Positions 35,349 through 42,230 of a DNA stretch of 43,285 nt are shown one piece after another. The stretch is from positions 1-43,285 of the forward strand of contig JACNFK010000019.1 in assembly GCA_014384675.1 (NCBI GenBank), in the 5' to 3' direction. Position 1 is the first letter of the stretch; every line of letters begins with the position of its first letter. Made by a program: the position numbers and the translations under genes. The notes beneath the pieces are model-generated. The model had not been told where the DNA came from. It saw only the letters and a program-made list of their open reading frames with translations, and did not search any database. Source of the DNA: Candidatus Thiopontia autotrophica. GTDB taxonomy: Bacteria; Pseudomonadota; Gammaproteobacteria; GCF-002020875.

Positions 35349-36311
35349 CTACAATAAGCGAAGCCTGACCCCGACCTCATCCACTTTGGTTTGCAGGGCT
35401 GGGTTTCTGGCTATTTTTCCACGCAGGGCTTTAACCTGTCTGCTCAGGGTTGGGAGATCTCTCTGCAACTGTTTAGAAATTTCAGTGAGCGTCAGAGCAC
35501 AGTCATCCATACCAACCAGCGCAGTCACGGCTCTTGCCTCTGCAAGGTCTCTTGCACGGCTTGCTCCAGTCACCTCCCAGGCTTCCAGTTGAAACACTTC
35601 GGCAACAACCTCCACCACCTCTTGCGGGGTCACCTCTGGCGGGGTCAGGCTTCGCTTATTGTTGTTATTTCCTGTTTTAGCCTCTATATTGCTGACGAAG
35701 CGCTCCCCACCGAGGATTCTTCCCTGTTCGCTACCGTTACACAGTTGACGGTCCATCTCCTCCTTCACGGGGTGCCCCATGAATTCAAGGTAGTTGTTTC
35801 TAGCTGCAACTGTCTCTTCTCCGAACTGACCCAGCCCCCAATCCATGGTCAGCCAAGGAGGTGCGGCTGCGATACCACTGTACGCACGATGACTACTGTG
35901 TGGGTAGTCTGCAGAATCTGTCACCAGATTGGCCCGAACCGGGTTGAGGTGGATGTAGCGGATCAGCTCCAGCAGGTATTGATCACTGTCGATGAGTATA
36001 TCTTTGTAGCGCCCTTGAAAGAGGTGCCCCACCCTGTCGTGGCGGTGGTTAAACCAGACGGTGTAACGTTGTGACAGGCTCTGCATCAGTTTTGAGAGCG
36101 GTATCTTACCTACCTGCAGCGCCAGATGGAGATGATTTTTCATCCAGCAGTATGCGTGTAGTTTGACTTGGTGCGCCTCTAACCCTTGCGCCAGAATCTT
36201 CTCAAACTGCTGGTACTCTACCGCCTCAGTAAAGATCGTCTGTTTGGCATTACCACGGAGCATCACATGGTAGAGCGCCCCTGGGTAGTGGATTCTTGGT
36301 TTTCTTGCCAT
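35349..36311 (-). CDS. REP-associated tyrosine transposase (RAYT 1)
   Basis: 320 aa, IS200-like Y1 transposase. It has the N-terminal family start RKPRIHYPGALYHVMLRGNAKQ, HUH motif His60-Leu-His62, a candidate catalytic tyrosine at 112 or 119 in YLLELIRYIHLNPVRA, and a C-terminal DnaA-like helix-turn-helix (EARAVTALVGMDDCALTLTEISKQL). The stop codon and last residues (VGVRLRLL) are encoded by one GGGGTCAGGC repeat (35351-35372). An exact 22-bp inverted copy (35641-35662) lies in frame and encodes residues 217-224. The gene is intact. Expected substrate: the GGGGTCAG palindromes. Confidence 0.9.
   Translation of the reverse strand: MARKPRIHYPGALYHVMLRGNAKQTIFTEAVEYQQFEKILAQGLEAHQVKLHAYCWMKNHLHLALQVGKIPLSKLMQSLSQRYTVWFNHRHDRVGHLFQGRYKDILIDSDQYLLELIRYIHLNPVRANLVTDSADYPHSSHRAYSGIAAAPPWLTMDWGLGQFGEETVAARNNYLEFMGHPVKEEMDRQLCNGSEQGRILGGERFVSNIEAKTGNNNNKRSLTPPEVTPQEVVEVVAEVFQLEAWEVTGASRARDLAEARAVTALVGMDDCALTLTEISKQLQRDLPTLSRQVKALRGKIARNPALQTKVDEVGVRLRLL
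35351..35372. repeat. GGGGTCAGGCTTCGC half-palindrome at RAYT 1 3' end
   Basis: Reverse-oriented copy that encodes the C-terminus and stop of RAYT 1. It is a perfect 22-bp inverted match to 35641-35662. Confidence 0.7.
35641..35662. repeat. In-frame half-palindrome inside RAYT 1
   Basis: Forward copy of GGGGTCAGGCTTCGCTTATT inside the coding sequence, giving the Asn-rich linker ...NNNNKRSLTPPE. RAYT 2 has no counterpart segment there, so this may be an in-frame insertion. Confidence 0.6.
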
Positions 36312-36341
36312 CTAACGATAATGCCACTGAATAACAACCAC

Positions 36342-36361
36342 AACAAGGAAAGCCTGACCCC
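36342..36361. repeat. GGGGTCAGGCTTTCCTTG half-palindrome upstream of RAYT 1
   Basis: Reverse-oriented copy; 20 nt identical to part of the arms that bracket the RelE-like cassette. It separates RAYT 1 from the coiled-coil nuclease-fold gene. Confidence 0.65.
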
Positions 36362-36366
36362 GCTGT

Positions 36367-36942
36367 TTAGGCGGCCAAGGTTTCGATCACCTTACCTCGA
36401 CGCTGCAAGATTGTTACCCCTTGCTCCAGAGCCAGATCCCTCACATCATCCTCAATTGCAAAGGTGGCCAATGCCAGATGGTGACGATAGTTCACATATT
36501 CTGGGTACAGTTTTCTAAAATTAATCGCCTTTCGTCCCACCAAGCGCTCAATATCTTTGGGGTGAACACGGTATTTAACCTCAATAATGAATACATCCTC
36601 ACCGTTAATCAGCAGAAGATCGTACTCCTCCTCAATATTCGCAGCATGACGGGTCACATTTTTCTCAATCAAATCAAAATTGATCCCACTCAAAACAGGA
36701 TTCTGCTTCAATGAGTTAAAGTAGAACTCCTCCGCCACCTTCCCCTGATTATTACCTACTCCACCATACATCTCAGCCAGACGATTCAGCTTGGCATCCG
36801 TCTTGGCTAGCTGCACATCCGTTTTGGCCAGCTGCACATCCGTTTTGGCCAGCTGCGCATCCGTCTTGGCCTGCTGAGCATCCGTTCTATCCTGTGCAAC
36901 CGCAAGTCCTGCAACCAGTTTTTTCAATTCATCATCTGTCAT
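36367..36942 (-). CDS. Coiled-coil protein with PD-(D/E)XK nuclease-like domain (DUF3782-like)
   Basis: 191 aa from the ATG at 36942; an earlier start near 36966 is possible and no clear ribosome binding site decides. The N-terminal coiled coil consists of heptads TDxQLAK (about 17-52), encoded by five 21-bp tandem units at 36795-36899. The C-terminal half (about 65-185) has EYDLLLINGEDVFIIEVKYRV, the D...E-x-K signature of the PD-(D/E)XK nuclease fold. Whether it cuts DNA is unknown. It is flanked on both sides by GGGGTCAGGC half-palindromes in the same orientation. Confidence 0.72.
   Translation of the reverse strand: MTDDELKKLVAGLAVAQDRTDAQQAKTDAQLAKTDVQLAKTDVQLAKTDAKLNRLAEMYGGVGNNQGKVAEEFYFNSLKQNPVLSGINFDLIEKNVTRHAANIEEEYDLLLINGEDVFIIEVKYRVHPKDIERLVGRKAINFRKLYPEYVNYRHHLALATFAIEDDVRDLALEQGVTILQRRGKVIETLAA
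36795..36899 (-). repeat. 21-bp tandem repeat encoding heptads
   Basis: Units starting CATCCGT occur at 36795, 36816, 36837, 36858 and 36879. The second and third units differ by one base. Each unit encodes one seven-residue coiled-coil heptad, so copy-number changes would keep the frame. Confidence 0.85.
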
Positions 36943-37011
36943 AGGTTCGACTATACACCTCATCAACCAAAAATCAATCTATGTTTTCTTTTTGTTCTCT
37001 TCCAGATAGGG

Positions 37012-37032
37012 CAACAAGCGAAGCCTGACCCC
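37012..37032. repeat. GGGGTCAGGCTTCGC half-palindrome
   Basis: Reverse-oriented copy matching 35352-35372 except for one base (CAACAAGCG in place of CAATAAGCG). Lies between the DUF3782-like gene and the first DUF4143 ATPase gene, directly before the latter's stop. Confidence 0.65.
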
Positions 37033-37033
37033 G

Positions 37034-38227
37034 CTAATTGTGTCCCCATAATTGCCCATAATTGACAAACTCGATTAATCCCATAACTTCCACATTGTTT
37101 ACTGTTGGATATCTTTCTTTTCCCGGATAAATGATAAATTTATGCGTAGCGTTAATATCATCACAAGCATAATAAAAACCTTTAGAGACAGATGGTGATA
37201 AAGACCTTTTTATTTCTACCGCCAAAATCTGCTTATTTGGGCCTTCTAATACCAAATCTATTTCAGCTTGTGCTGAAGTTCTATAATAGCTATATTGCCA
37301 TTTATCTGATAATTGACCTAGTACATTTTCTATCACAAAAGCCTCCCAACTCGCACCAATAACAGGATGACCTAATAAACTTTCAAAATCTGTAATGGTT
37401 AAAAAACGGTGGGCAATACCACTATCCCTCAAATATATTTTTGGCGCCTTGACCAATCGTTTTTTAGTGTTGCCAGACCAAGGCTGCAACTGTCGAACCA
37501 TATAAAATTCACTCAGCGTATCTATATAACTCTTTATCGTTTTGTAATTAACCCCAATACTCTCACCAAGTTTAGAGTAATTAGCTTGCTGTCCATTATT
37601 ATGGGCAAGCATTGTCCAAAGCCTACGCATTGTGACTGGCTGAATATGCGGCCCCATTAATGGAATATCTCTTTCTATATAAGATGAGATAAAATCCCCT
37701 CTCCAAGACCAACTCTGATCATCCGATGTGGCCAAACAACTATCTGGAAAACCTCCACGTAGCCAATGCTTCTCCATGTTGTATTGATATTCATTCTGGG
37801 CACTCAGTTCACTGACAGAAAATGGTGTTAGCTCTATAAATCTAATACGTCCTGCCAATGTTTCTGATGAGTGTTGAATTAAATCACGTGATGCCGAACC
37901 AAGTAATAGAAACTGCGCTGAACGCTCGCCAGACCTCTTTCTACTATCAACCAAAGAGCGTAATAGTCGAAATAGATCTGGCTGCCTTTGCACTTCATCA
38001 ATAATTAAAAGCTTACCCTTAAACCTTTCAAGATAGGCTTGAGCATCGGATAATTTAGCAATATCTGAATCCAACTCAAGGTCAAGATAATGACTACTTT
38101 TATCAATTAGCTTTGCAACCTCTAATGCTAGTGTCGTTTTACCCACCTGCCGAGGGCCAAGCAGCGCAACAACGGGCATGTTGTTAATCGCATCAACAAG
38201 CTTGCTTTCTAATAATCTTTTTATCAT
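37034..38227 (-). CDS. DUF4143-type AAA ATPase 1
   Basis: 397 aa. N-terminal P-loop domain with Walker A LGPRQVGKTTLA (about 25-36), Walker B LLIIDEVQRQPDLF and a sensor LLLGSASRDLI. The C-terminal DUF4143 domain carries AEIDLVLEGPNKQILAVEIKRS, a PD-(D/E)XK-like E-x-K pattern. These proteins are widespread in mobile or defence-rich regions; the cellular role is not established. It is a paralogue of the gene at 38616 (about half the motifs identical), but no long DNA repeat links them. Confidence 0.85.
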   Translation of the reverse strand: MIKRLLESKLVDAINNMPVVALLGPRQVGKTTLALEVAKLIDKSSHYLDLELDSDIAKLSDAQAYLERFKGKLLIIDEVQRQPDLFRLLRSLVDSRKRSGERSAQFLLLGSASRDLIQHSSETLAGRIRFIELTPFSVSELSAQNEYQYNMEKHWLRGGFPDSCLATSDDQSWSWRGDFISSYIERDIPLMGPHIQPVTMRRLWTMLAHNNGQQANYSKLGESIGVNYKTIKSYIDTLSEFYMVRQLQPWSGNTKKRLVKAPKIYLRDSGIAHRFLTITDFESLLGHPVIGASWEAFVIENVLGQLSDKWQYSYYRTSAQAEIDLVLEGPNKQILAVEIKRSLSPSVSKGFYYACDDINATHKFIIYPGKERYPTVNNVEVMGLIEFVNYGQLWGHN

Positions 38228-38278
38228 TATTGTATTTTAGTACTTTAATTACTAATTTGCAATGTTTACAACACAAAG

Positions 38279-38551
38279 AGGGTCAAACCTGCTTTGTTAG
38301 CGTATTGCTGCTCATCTACTGGCTCACCAAGAAGACGGAGGTATCTGGCACGCGCTGCATCACGCTCTTCATGAAACTGCCGCAGCACCCAATCTGTTGT
38401 CAGCCATGGCGTGATTTGTCGCCCCAGGTAGGCATGGTGACTGCTCCAGGGATAATCATCTGTACTCTCCAAAAATAGGCTGCTTGGCATTGCCGCGTAG
38501 CATGACATGGTAGAACGCACCGGGGTGGAAGAGCCTGAGTTTTCTGGACAT
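38279..38551 (-). pseudogene. Broken RAYT 2-like transposase
   Basis: The start codon (38551) and first about 29 residues of RAYT 2 are kept. The sequence then jumps to the equivalent of residue 131-132 (STDDYPWSSHHAYLGRQ) with a frameshift, runs to about residue 185 (GEPVDEQQ) and jumps again into the terminal repeat. HUH histidines and the catalytic tyrosine are lost. The remaining segments are nearly identical to RAYT 2, so the deletion is recent. Confidence 0.85.
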
Positions 38552-38597
38552 GCGGTTAGTATTGCGCGAATAGCGCTAAAACAGCAGGTTTGACCCT
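38279..38597. mobile_element. Deletion derivative of the RAYT 2 element
   Basis: 319 bp with both ends of the RAYT 2 element (AGGGTCAAACCTGC at 38279, and its inverted partner ending 38597). The interior is the RAYT 2 gene minus two blocks. Non-autonomous and probably mobilisable by RAYT 2. Confidence 0.75.
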
Positions 38598-38615
38598 GCT
38601 ATTCACTTACTTTTT

Positions 38616-39770
38616 TTACAGCAGTCCTAACAAAGCAGACAGGCTAATTGCCTCAACTCCTTTGCCTAATGGAAAGCGCGCCTCACAGCTATGTACAACG
38701 TATTTGTGGGTCGGCTGTAGATCCTCACATGCACTGTAAAATCCTCTGGATAAAGTAGGAGCAGTACTGTATTTCACCTCAATCGCCCAAACCTCTCCAG
38801 CCCCCATCTCAACCACCAGATCGACCTCTGCGCCACCCGTAGTTCGGTAATAACCATAGGTAGCCTGCTTTGGAATCCGATTCAAAATACTTTCAATCAC
38901 AAACCCCTCCCAACTACCACCGACAACAGGATGACCGAGCAAATCGTTGGTCTGCTCTATTCCCAACAACGCATGACAAATCCCACTATCCCGAATGTAA
39001 GTCTTAGGCGCCTTGACCAGTCGTCTACCCAGATTGCTTACCCATGGTTGCAGACGACGAACCAATAGCAGGTCTACCATTAAATCAAGATATCGACTGG
39101 TGGTCACCCCTTTTACATCCAGCCCTTTAGCAAAAGCAGCCGCATTAAACCCCTGCCCCTGATTATGGGCCAACATTGTCCAGAAACGACGTAATGTCTC
39201 AGCTGGGATACGTGGACCAAGCTGTGGGATATCTCGCTCCAGATAGGTACGGATAAAATCGACTCGCCACTCGAAACTATCCTGATCCTCCTCAGCCAGG
39301 AAACTCTCTGGAAACCCCCCACGCCCCCAAAGTTTGGCTTGTTGCTCACCTCCAACCTCAACCACGTCCAAAGATGAGAGTTCAATGTGGCGTGTACGAC
39401 CTGCGAGTGTTTCACTCGCTTGCTTCAGCAACTCAATGGAGGCTGATCCAAGCAATAGAAAGTGGCCACTCTTAATCCCCTTACGCCGGCGCTCATCAAT
39501 GATACCCCGTAGCGGTGCGAACAGATCCGGAACGCGTTGAACCTCATCAAGAATCAGTAATCGATCTTGATTCAGGTTACAGAATTGCTCAACATCTGAC
39601 AGCTTACTAAGATCACTTGGGCGTTCAAGGTCAAGATAGAGAGCATTCCTCTCATTAGCCACCTCAAACGCGAGTGTAGTCTTACCGATCTGTCGTGGCC
39701 CAGTAAGTACTACAGCAGGACTTTTGTCTAGCGCATTAAGCAGCTCGCGCTTCACTTTTCTAGTAATCAT
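38616..39770 (-). CDS. DUF4143-type AAA ATPase 2
   Basis: 384 aa. Walker A LTGPRQIGKTTLAFEVA, Walker B LLILDEVQRVPDLFAPL, sensor LLLGSASIELL, and C-terminal DUF4143 with AEVDLVVEMGAGEVWAIEVKYS. Organised like ATPase 1, with the RAYT 2 deletion element between them. Function unknown; such ATPases have been proposed to act in stress or toxin-antitoxin-like settings, which I cannot test here. Confidence 0.85.
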   Translation of the reverse strand: MITRKVKRELLNALDKSPAVVLTGPRQIGKTTLAFEVANERNALYLDLERPSDLSKLSDVEQFCNLNQDRLLILDEVQRVPDLFAPLRGIIDERRRKGIKSGHFLLLGSASIELLKQASETLAGRTRHIELSSLDVVEVGGEQQAKLWGRGGFPESFLAEEDQDSFEWRVDFIRTYLERDIPQLGPRIPAETLRRFWTMLAHNQGQGFNAAAFAKGLDVKGVTTSRYLDLMVDLLLVRRLQPWVSNLGRRLVKAPKTYIRDSGICHALLGIEQTNDLLGHPVVGGSWEGFVIESILNRIPKQATYGYYRTTGGAEVDLVVEMGAGEVWAIEVKYSTAPTLSRGFYSACEDLQPTHKYVVHSCEARFPLGKGVEAISLSALLGLL

Positions 39771-39810
39771 CTATGCAAATATAACATACAAAGTTTCATT
39801 TGCATACATA

Positions 39811-39830
39811 ACAAATAAATCTGTCCCCTT
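39811..39830. repeat. GGGGACAGATTTATTT half-palindrome after abiEii
   Basis: Reverse-oriented half-site directly following the stop codon of the AbiEii-like gene; same word as 3212-3228 and 41493-41513. No inverted partner nearby. Confidence 0.6.
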
Positions 39831-40676
39831 TTATAACTTTTCCAGTTTATTGATGAAAAACCTTTCACTCCAAAGCGTTAAGCTTGCCTGTTCCGCAGAG
39901 ATCAGAAATGGCGCAACATCTTCTGCCGCCTGCTGCCAATCAATGGATTGAATCTTCTTTTTCAAGGCCTCTTGCAACCACTCTCTGTTGACCTCTATCT
40001 GCTGCTGCGCCCATGGTCCACTTTGTGCCAATGCAGCCGCGATCAATGAGATATTTGGCGTAACCCCCTGCCTGATATACCACCCAAAATCAAACCAGTC
40101 ACGTCCCTTGAGATATGGACGACAAAGTAGCGCGTGTATCTTAAGTGCAAAATTACTAGGCAAATCCTGGACAGTGAGTTCAAAATCCAATGGAAAATCA
40201 AGATAGCTGTATTCAAAACATGAGCCCTCTGGTGGATTAGTATCAATCTCCAGCTTGACCTTTAGCTTCTTCCTGATGCCACCACTCTCATTAAAGAATG
40301 AAAGATCCAGTTGTCGCCCAATGGAGTCATCTTTCAGCATTGCATGACGAACAGCTCGATTCTTATTTGTTCGATCAACCAGCTCACAATCTACACCAAA
40401 GTCGGCCAACACCTCCAACAGCCTGTTTAAATAGGGTGACCACTCAAAATTTGGGTCAGGCTCTTGCAAGATAAAGTCGAGATCCTCTGAGAAACGGGGT
40501 AGCTGGTGCAGTATACGGAGCGCAGTCCCCCCCTGAAAAGCGGCAACTTTAAAGAACCCGGCCCTCCACAATGCATAGAGCGCAAGTTCCTGTAAAATCT
40601 CCTTGAGCGCATGCTCTTGCCCCCTTGAATCAGAAACCTGGTAGCTCTGTAAACGGTGACCTATTAGCTCAATCAC
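39831..40676 (-). CDS. AbiEii-type nucleotidyltransferase toxin
   Basis: 281 aa. Nucleotidyltransferase-fold protein: AAFQGGTALRILHQLPRFSEDLDF holds the GG(T/S) and D-x-D type catalytic residues (SEDLDF). Family members are the toxins of type IV AbiE phage-defence systems and transfer nucleotides to target RNA. It overlaps the gene upstream by 8 nt. It ends directly on a GGGGACAG half-palindrome. Confidence 0.82.
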   Translation of the reverse strand: MIELIGHRLQSYQVSDSRGQEHALKEILQELALYALWRAGFFKVAAFQGGTALRILHQLPRFSEDLDFILQEPDPNFEWSPYLNRLLEVLADFGVDCELVDRTNKNRAVRHAMLKDDSIGRQLDLSFFNESGGIRKKLKVKLEIDTNPPEGSCFEYSYLDFPLDFELTVQDLPSNFALKIHALLCRPYLKGRDWFDFGWYIRQGVTPNISLIAAALAQSGPWAQQQIEVNREWLQEALKKKIQSIDWQQAAEDVAPFLISAEQASLTLWSERFFINKLEKL

Positions 40677-41337
40677 TGATTGTTGCCATTGTAGTAAGAT
40701 CCTGACTCATTTCATCAATCAACAGATGCATCCGCTTATGTTTATAGACCGAGCGGAGCTGTTGCAACTCCTCCATCCTGATGGTTTGTAAATTCTCTCT
40801 ATCAATACGCAACCCCTCTATTAGTCCATTCAAACCAGGGTACTCCATCTTACGCTGGCAAAAAATATCGAGCAGTGCGCGCAGTGGTTGTGCAATCAAC
40901 ACTACACATCCTCCTAACTTTTTACGCTCAACCTTCTCCAGAAAATAGCCTTGCTCAATAGCCAGTGGGTAAAAAAGAAAGCGTCCAAATGGTGCAATAT
41001 CCCGCTCTTCACGCCTTCGGCCCGGCACAATAGAGAGCGTTGTGGGTACAGATTCCGGAATCCACCCATGTAGACTCAGTGCAGATTGCAGTGAGATATA
41101 GGATCCGGGCCGTAGCGCCTGAGCAATACAAAAGGGGGTAGACTGCTGTTTAGAGATATGTTCTGGCAGAATATACCGACCTCGCCTTAAGCGCAGCAAC
41201 TCGCCACGGTGCATCGCTCGGTTGATCAGGTTGTATCGACTTTGCGGTGACCCATCAAGCAGACGCGCCAACTGACTCTCTGTGACAATACGGGCAGCTA
41301 ACCCTGCAGCCTCAATTTCTCTAACGACGTTACGCAT
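40669..41337 (-). CDS. AbiEi-type antitoxin/transcriptional repressor
   Basis: 222 aa. The N-terminal winged-helix region (about 15-55, ESQLARLLDGSPQSRYNLINRAMHRGELLRLRRGRYIL) is followed by the AbiEi-like domain with PGSYISLQSALSLHGWIPE. Precedes and overlaps the nucleotidyltransferase toxin gene, the usual AbiE order. In studied systems the antitoxin represses its own promoter; a short inverted repeat (ATGATACTTTTACATTATGAAAGTATCAAT region, 41343-41372) just upstream is a candidate operator. Confidence 0.78.
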   Translation of the reverse strand: MRNVVREIEAAGLAARIVTESQLARLLDGSPQSRYNLINRAMHRGELLRLRRGRYILPEHISKQQSTPFCIAQALRPGSYISLQSALSLHGWIPESVPTTLSIVPGRRREERDIAPFGRFLFYPLAIEQGYFLEKVERKKLGGCVVLIAQPLRALLDIFCQRKMEYPGLNGLIEGLRIDRENLQTIRMEELQQLRSVYKHKRMHLLIDEMSQDLTTMATISD

Positions 41338-41346
41338 TAATGCATG

Positions 41347-41371
41347 ATACTTTTACATTATGAAAGTATCA
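41347..41371. promoter_or_regulatory. Candidate AbiEi operator
   Basis: TGATACTTT and AAAGTATCA form an inverted repeat separated by about 7 nt, 10 bp before the AbiEi-like start codon. Position suits autorepression. Confidence 0.45.
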
Positions 41372-41410
41372 ATCATTTTATCCAAAATAAGGCAGATAAA
41401 ATAAGGATAA

Positions 41411-41468
41411 AATAAGGGGACACAATACTTAATTCGTCCGTTTGAATTAAGTATTGTGTCCCCTTATT
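41411..41468. repeat. Perfect 25-bp RAYT-type palindrome, GGGGACAC variant
   Basis: Arms 41411-41435 (AATAAGGGGACACAATACTT start) and 41444-41468 are perfectly inverted with an 8-nt loop. Tip GGGGACA is shared with the other elements, inner arm is not. A GGGGACAGATTTATTT half-site follows at 41493-41513. The gap 41338-41553 holds no gene. Confidence 0.8.
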
Positions 41469-41492
41469 TGCAAAGAGCTCCGCTGCGTCAGA

Positions 41493-41513
41493 TAAATAAA
41501 TCTGTCCCCTTTT
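41493..41513. repeat. GGGGACAGATTTATTT half-palindrome before higA end
   Basis: Reverse-oriented copy of the word seen at 3212 and 39811. It lies 40 nt before the HigA stop codon, next to another family-like tip (AGGGTCAGGC, 41533-41542 in reverse). Confidence 0.6.
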
Positions 41514-41553
41514 TGGAGATCATAAATAGTAAATGCCTGACCCTTTACTTGCT

Positions 41554-41832
41554 TTACTTGTATCCAATGGGGCTAATACTGTGATAGTTCTCAACATTGC
41601 AATTAGTTAGATCATAGCTATCTTGTAAGTTCAGCCAATACTGTGGGGAATTATTGAAATATTTCCCAAGTCTTATTGCAGTATCGCTAGTAATAGATCT
41701 GCTTCCTTTTAATATCTCACCAATACGAGTCTGCTGCACAAAGATATCTTTAGATAATCGATAAGCCGTTATACTGTAATCATCCAACAACTCTTGCAAG
41801 AATTCACCTGGATGGAAGTTATTTTTAATCAT
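41554..41832 (-). CDS. higA: HigA-type antitoxin
   Basis: 92 aa. XRE-family helix-turn-helix: NFHPGEFLQELLDDYSITAYRLSKDIFVQQTRIGEILKGSRSITSDTAIRLGKYFNNSPQYWLNLQ, the typical HigA/VapI pattern. Binds and neutralises the toxin encoded upstream and represses the operon. Toxin-first order is characteristic of higBA. Confidence 0.9.
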   Translation of the reverse strand: MIKNNFHPGEFLQELLDDYSITAYRLSKDIFVQQTRIGEILKGSRSITSDTAIRLGKYFNNSPQYWLNLQDSYDLTNCNVENYHSISPIGYK

Positions 41833-41846
41833 AATTTTTATCCTAT

Positions 41847-42128
41847 TTAATGGTAATCAACAATTTCAACATTGTATGCATTACCACTCTCAAAAACAAA
41901 GCACACTCTGTACTGCTGGTTAATTCTAATACTGTACTGCCCTTTTCTGTCACCAGATAAACTCTCTAGATGATTTGATGATGGTAAACGCAAATCATCT
42001 AAACAAGTAGCATTATCTATTTGTATCAATCTCATCAATGCCCTTTTGCCAATTTGATCGGGAATAGACTTATGCTTTCCATCAGTTGCAAATTTTTCAG
42101 TTCGTTTATCAGTGTAACTTTTTATCAT
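41847..42128 (-). CDS. higB: HigB-type toxin
   Basis: 93 aa from the ATG at 42128 (MIKSYTDKRTEKF), the usual HigB start; an ATG at 42140 lies inside the putative operator. RelE-superfamily fold with GKRALMRLIQIDNATCLDDLRLPSSNHLESLSGDRKGQYSIRINQQYRVCF, the pattern of ribosome-dependent mRNA interferases. 14 nt upstream of higA. Confidence 0.9.
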   Translation of the reverse strand: MIKSYTDKRTEKFATDGKHKSIPDQIGKRALMRLIQIDNATCLDDLRLPSSNHLESLSGDRKGQYSIRINQQYRVCFVFESGNAYNVEIVDYH

Positions 42129-42138
42129 ATTTTGCTGC

Positions 42139-42161
42139 ATAGTATCGTACCAAAATACTAT
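42139..42161. promoter_or_regulatory. higBA operator candidate
   Basis: ATAGTAT-N9-ATACTAT is a perfect 7-bp inverted repeat 10 bp before the higB start, where HigA would be expected to bind. A promoter -10 candidate overlaps it. Confidence 0.6.
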
Positions 42162-42230
42162 CGTCAAGTAACATTATCTTAAACTATCATAAATAGTGTA
42201 AAACAGCAGGTTCGACCCTGCTTTATTAAG

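Noticed and set aside
36795-36899. Possible CRISPR-like array
   Set aside because: The 21-bp units are contiguous without spacers and encode coiled-coil heptads. No CRISPR array or cas gene was found in the window.
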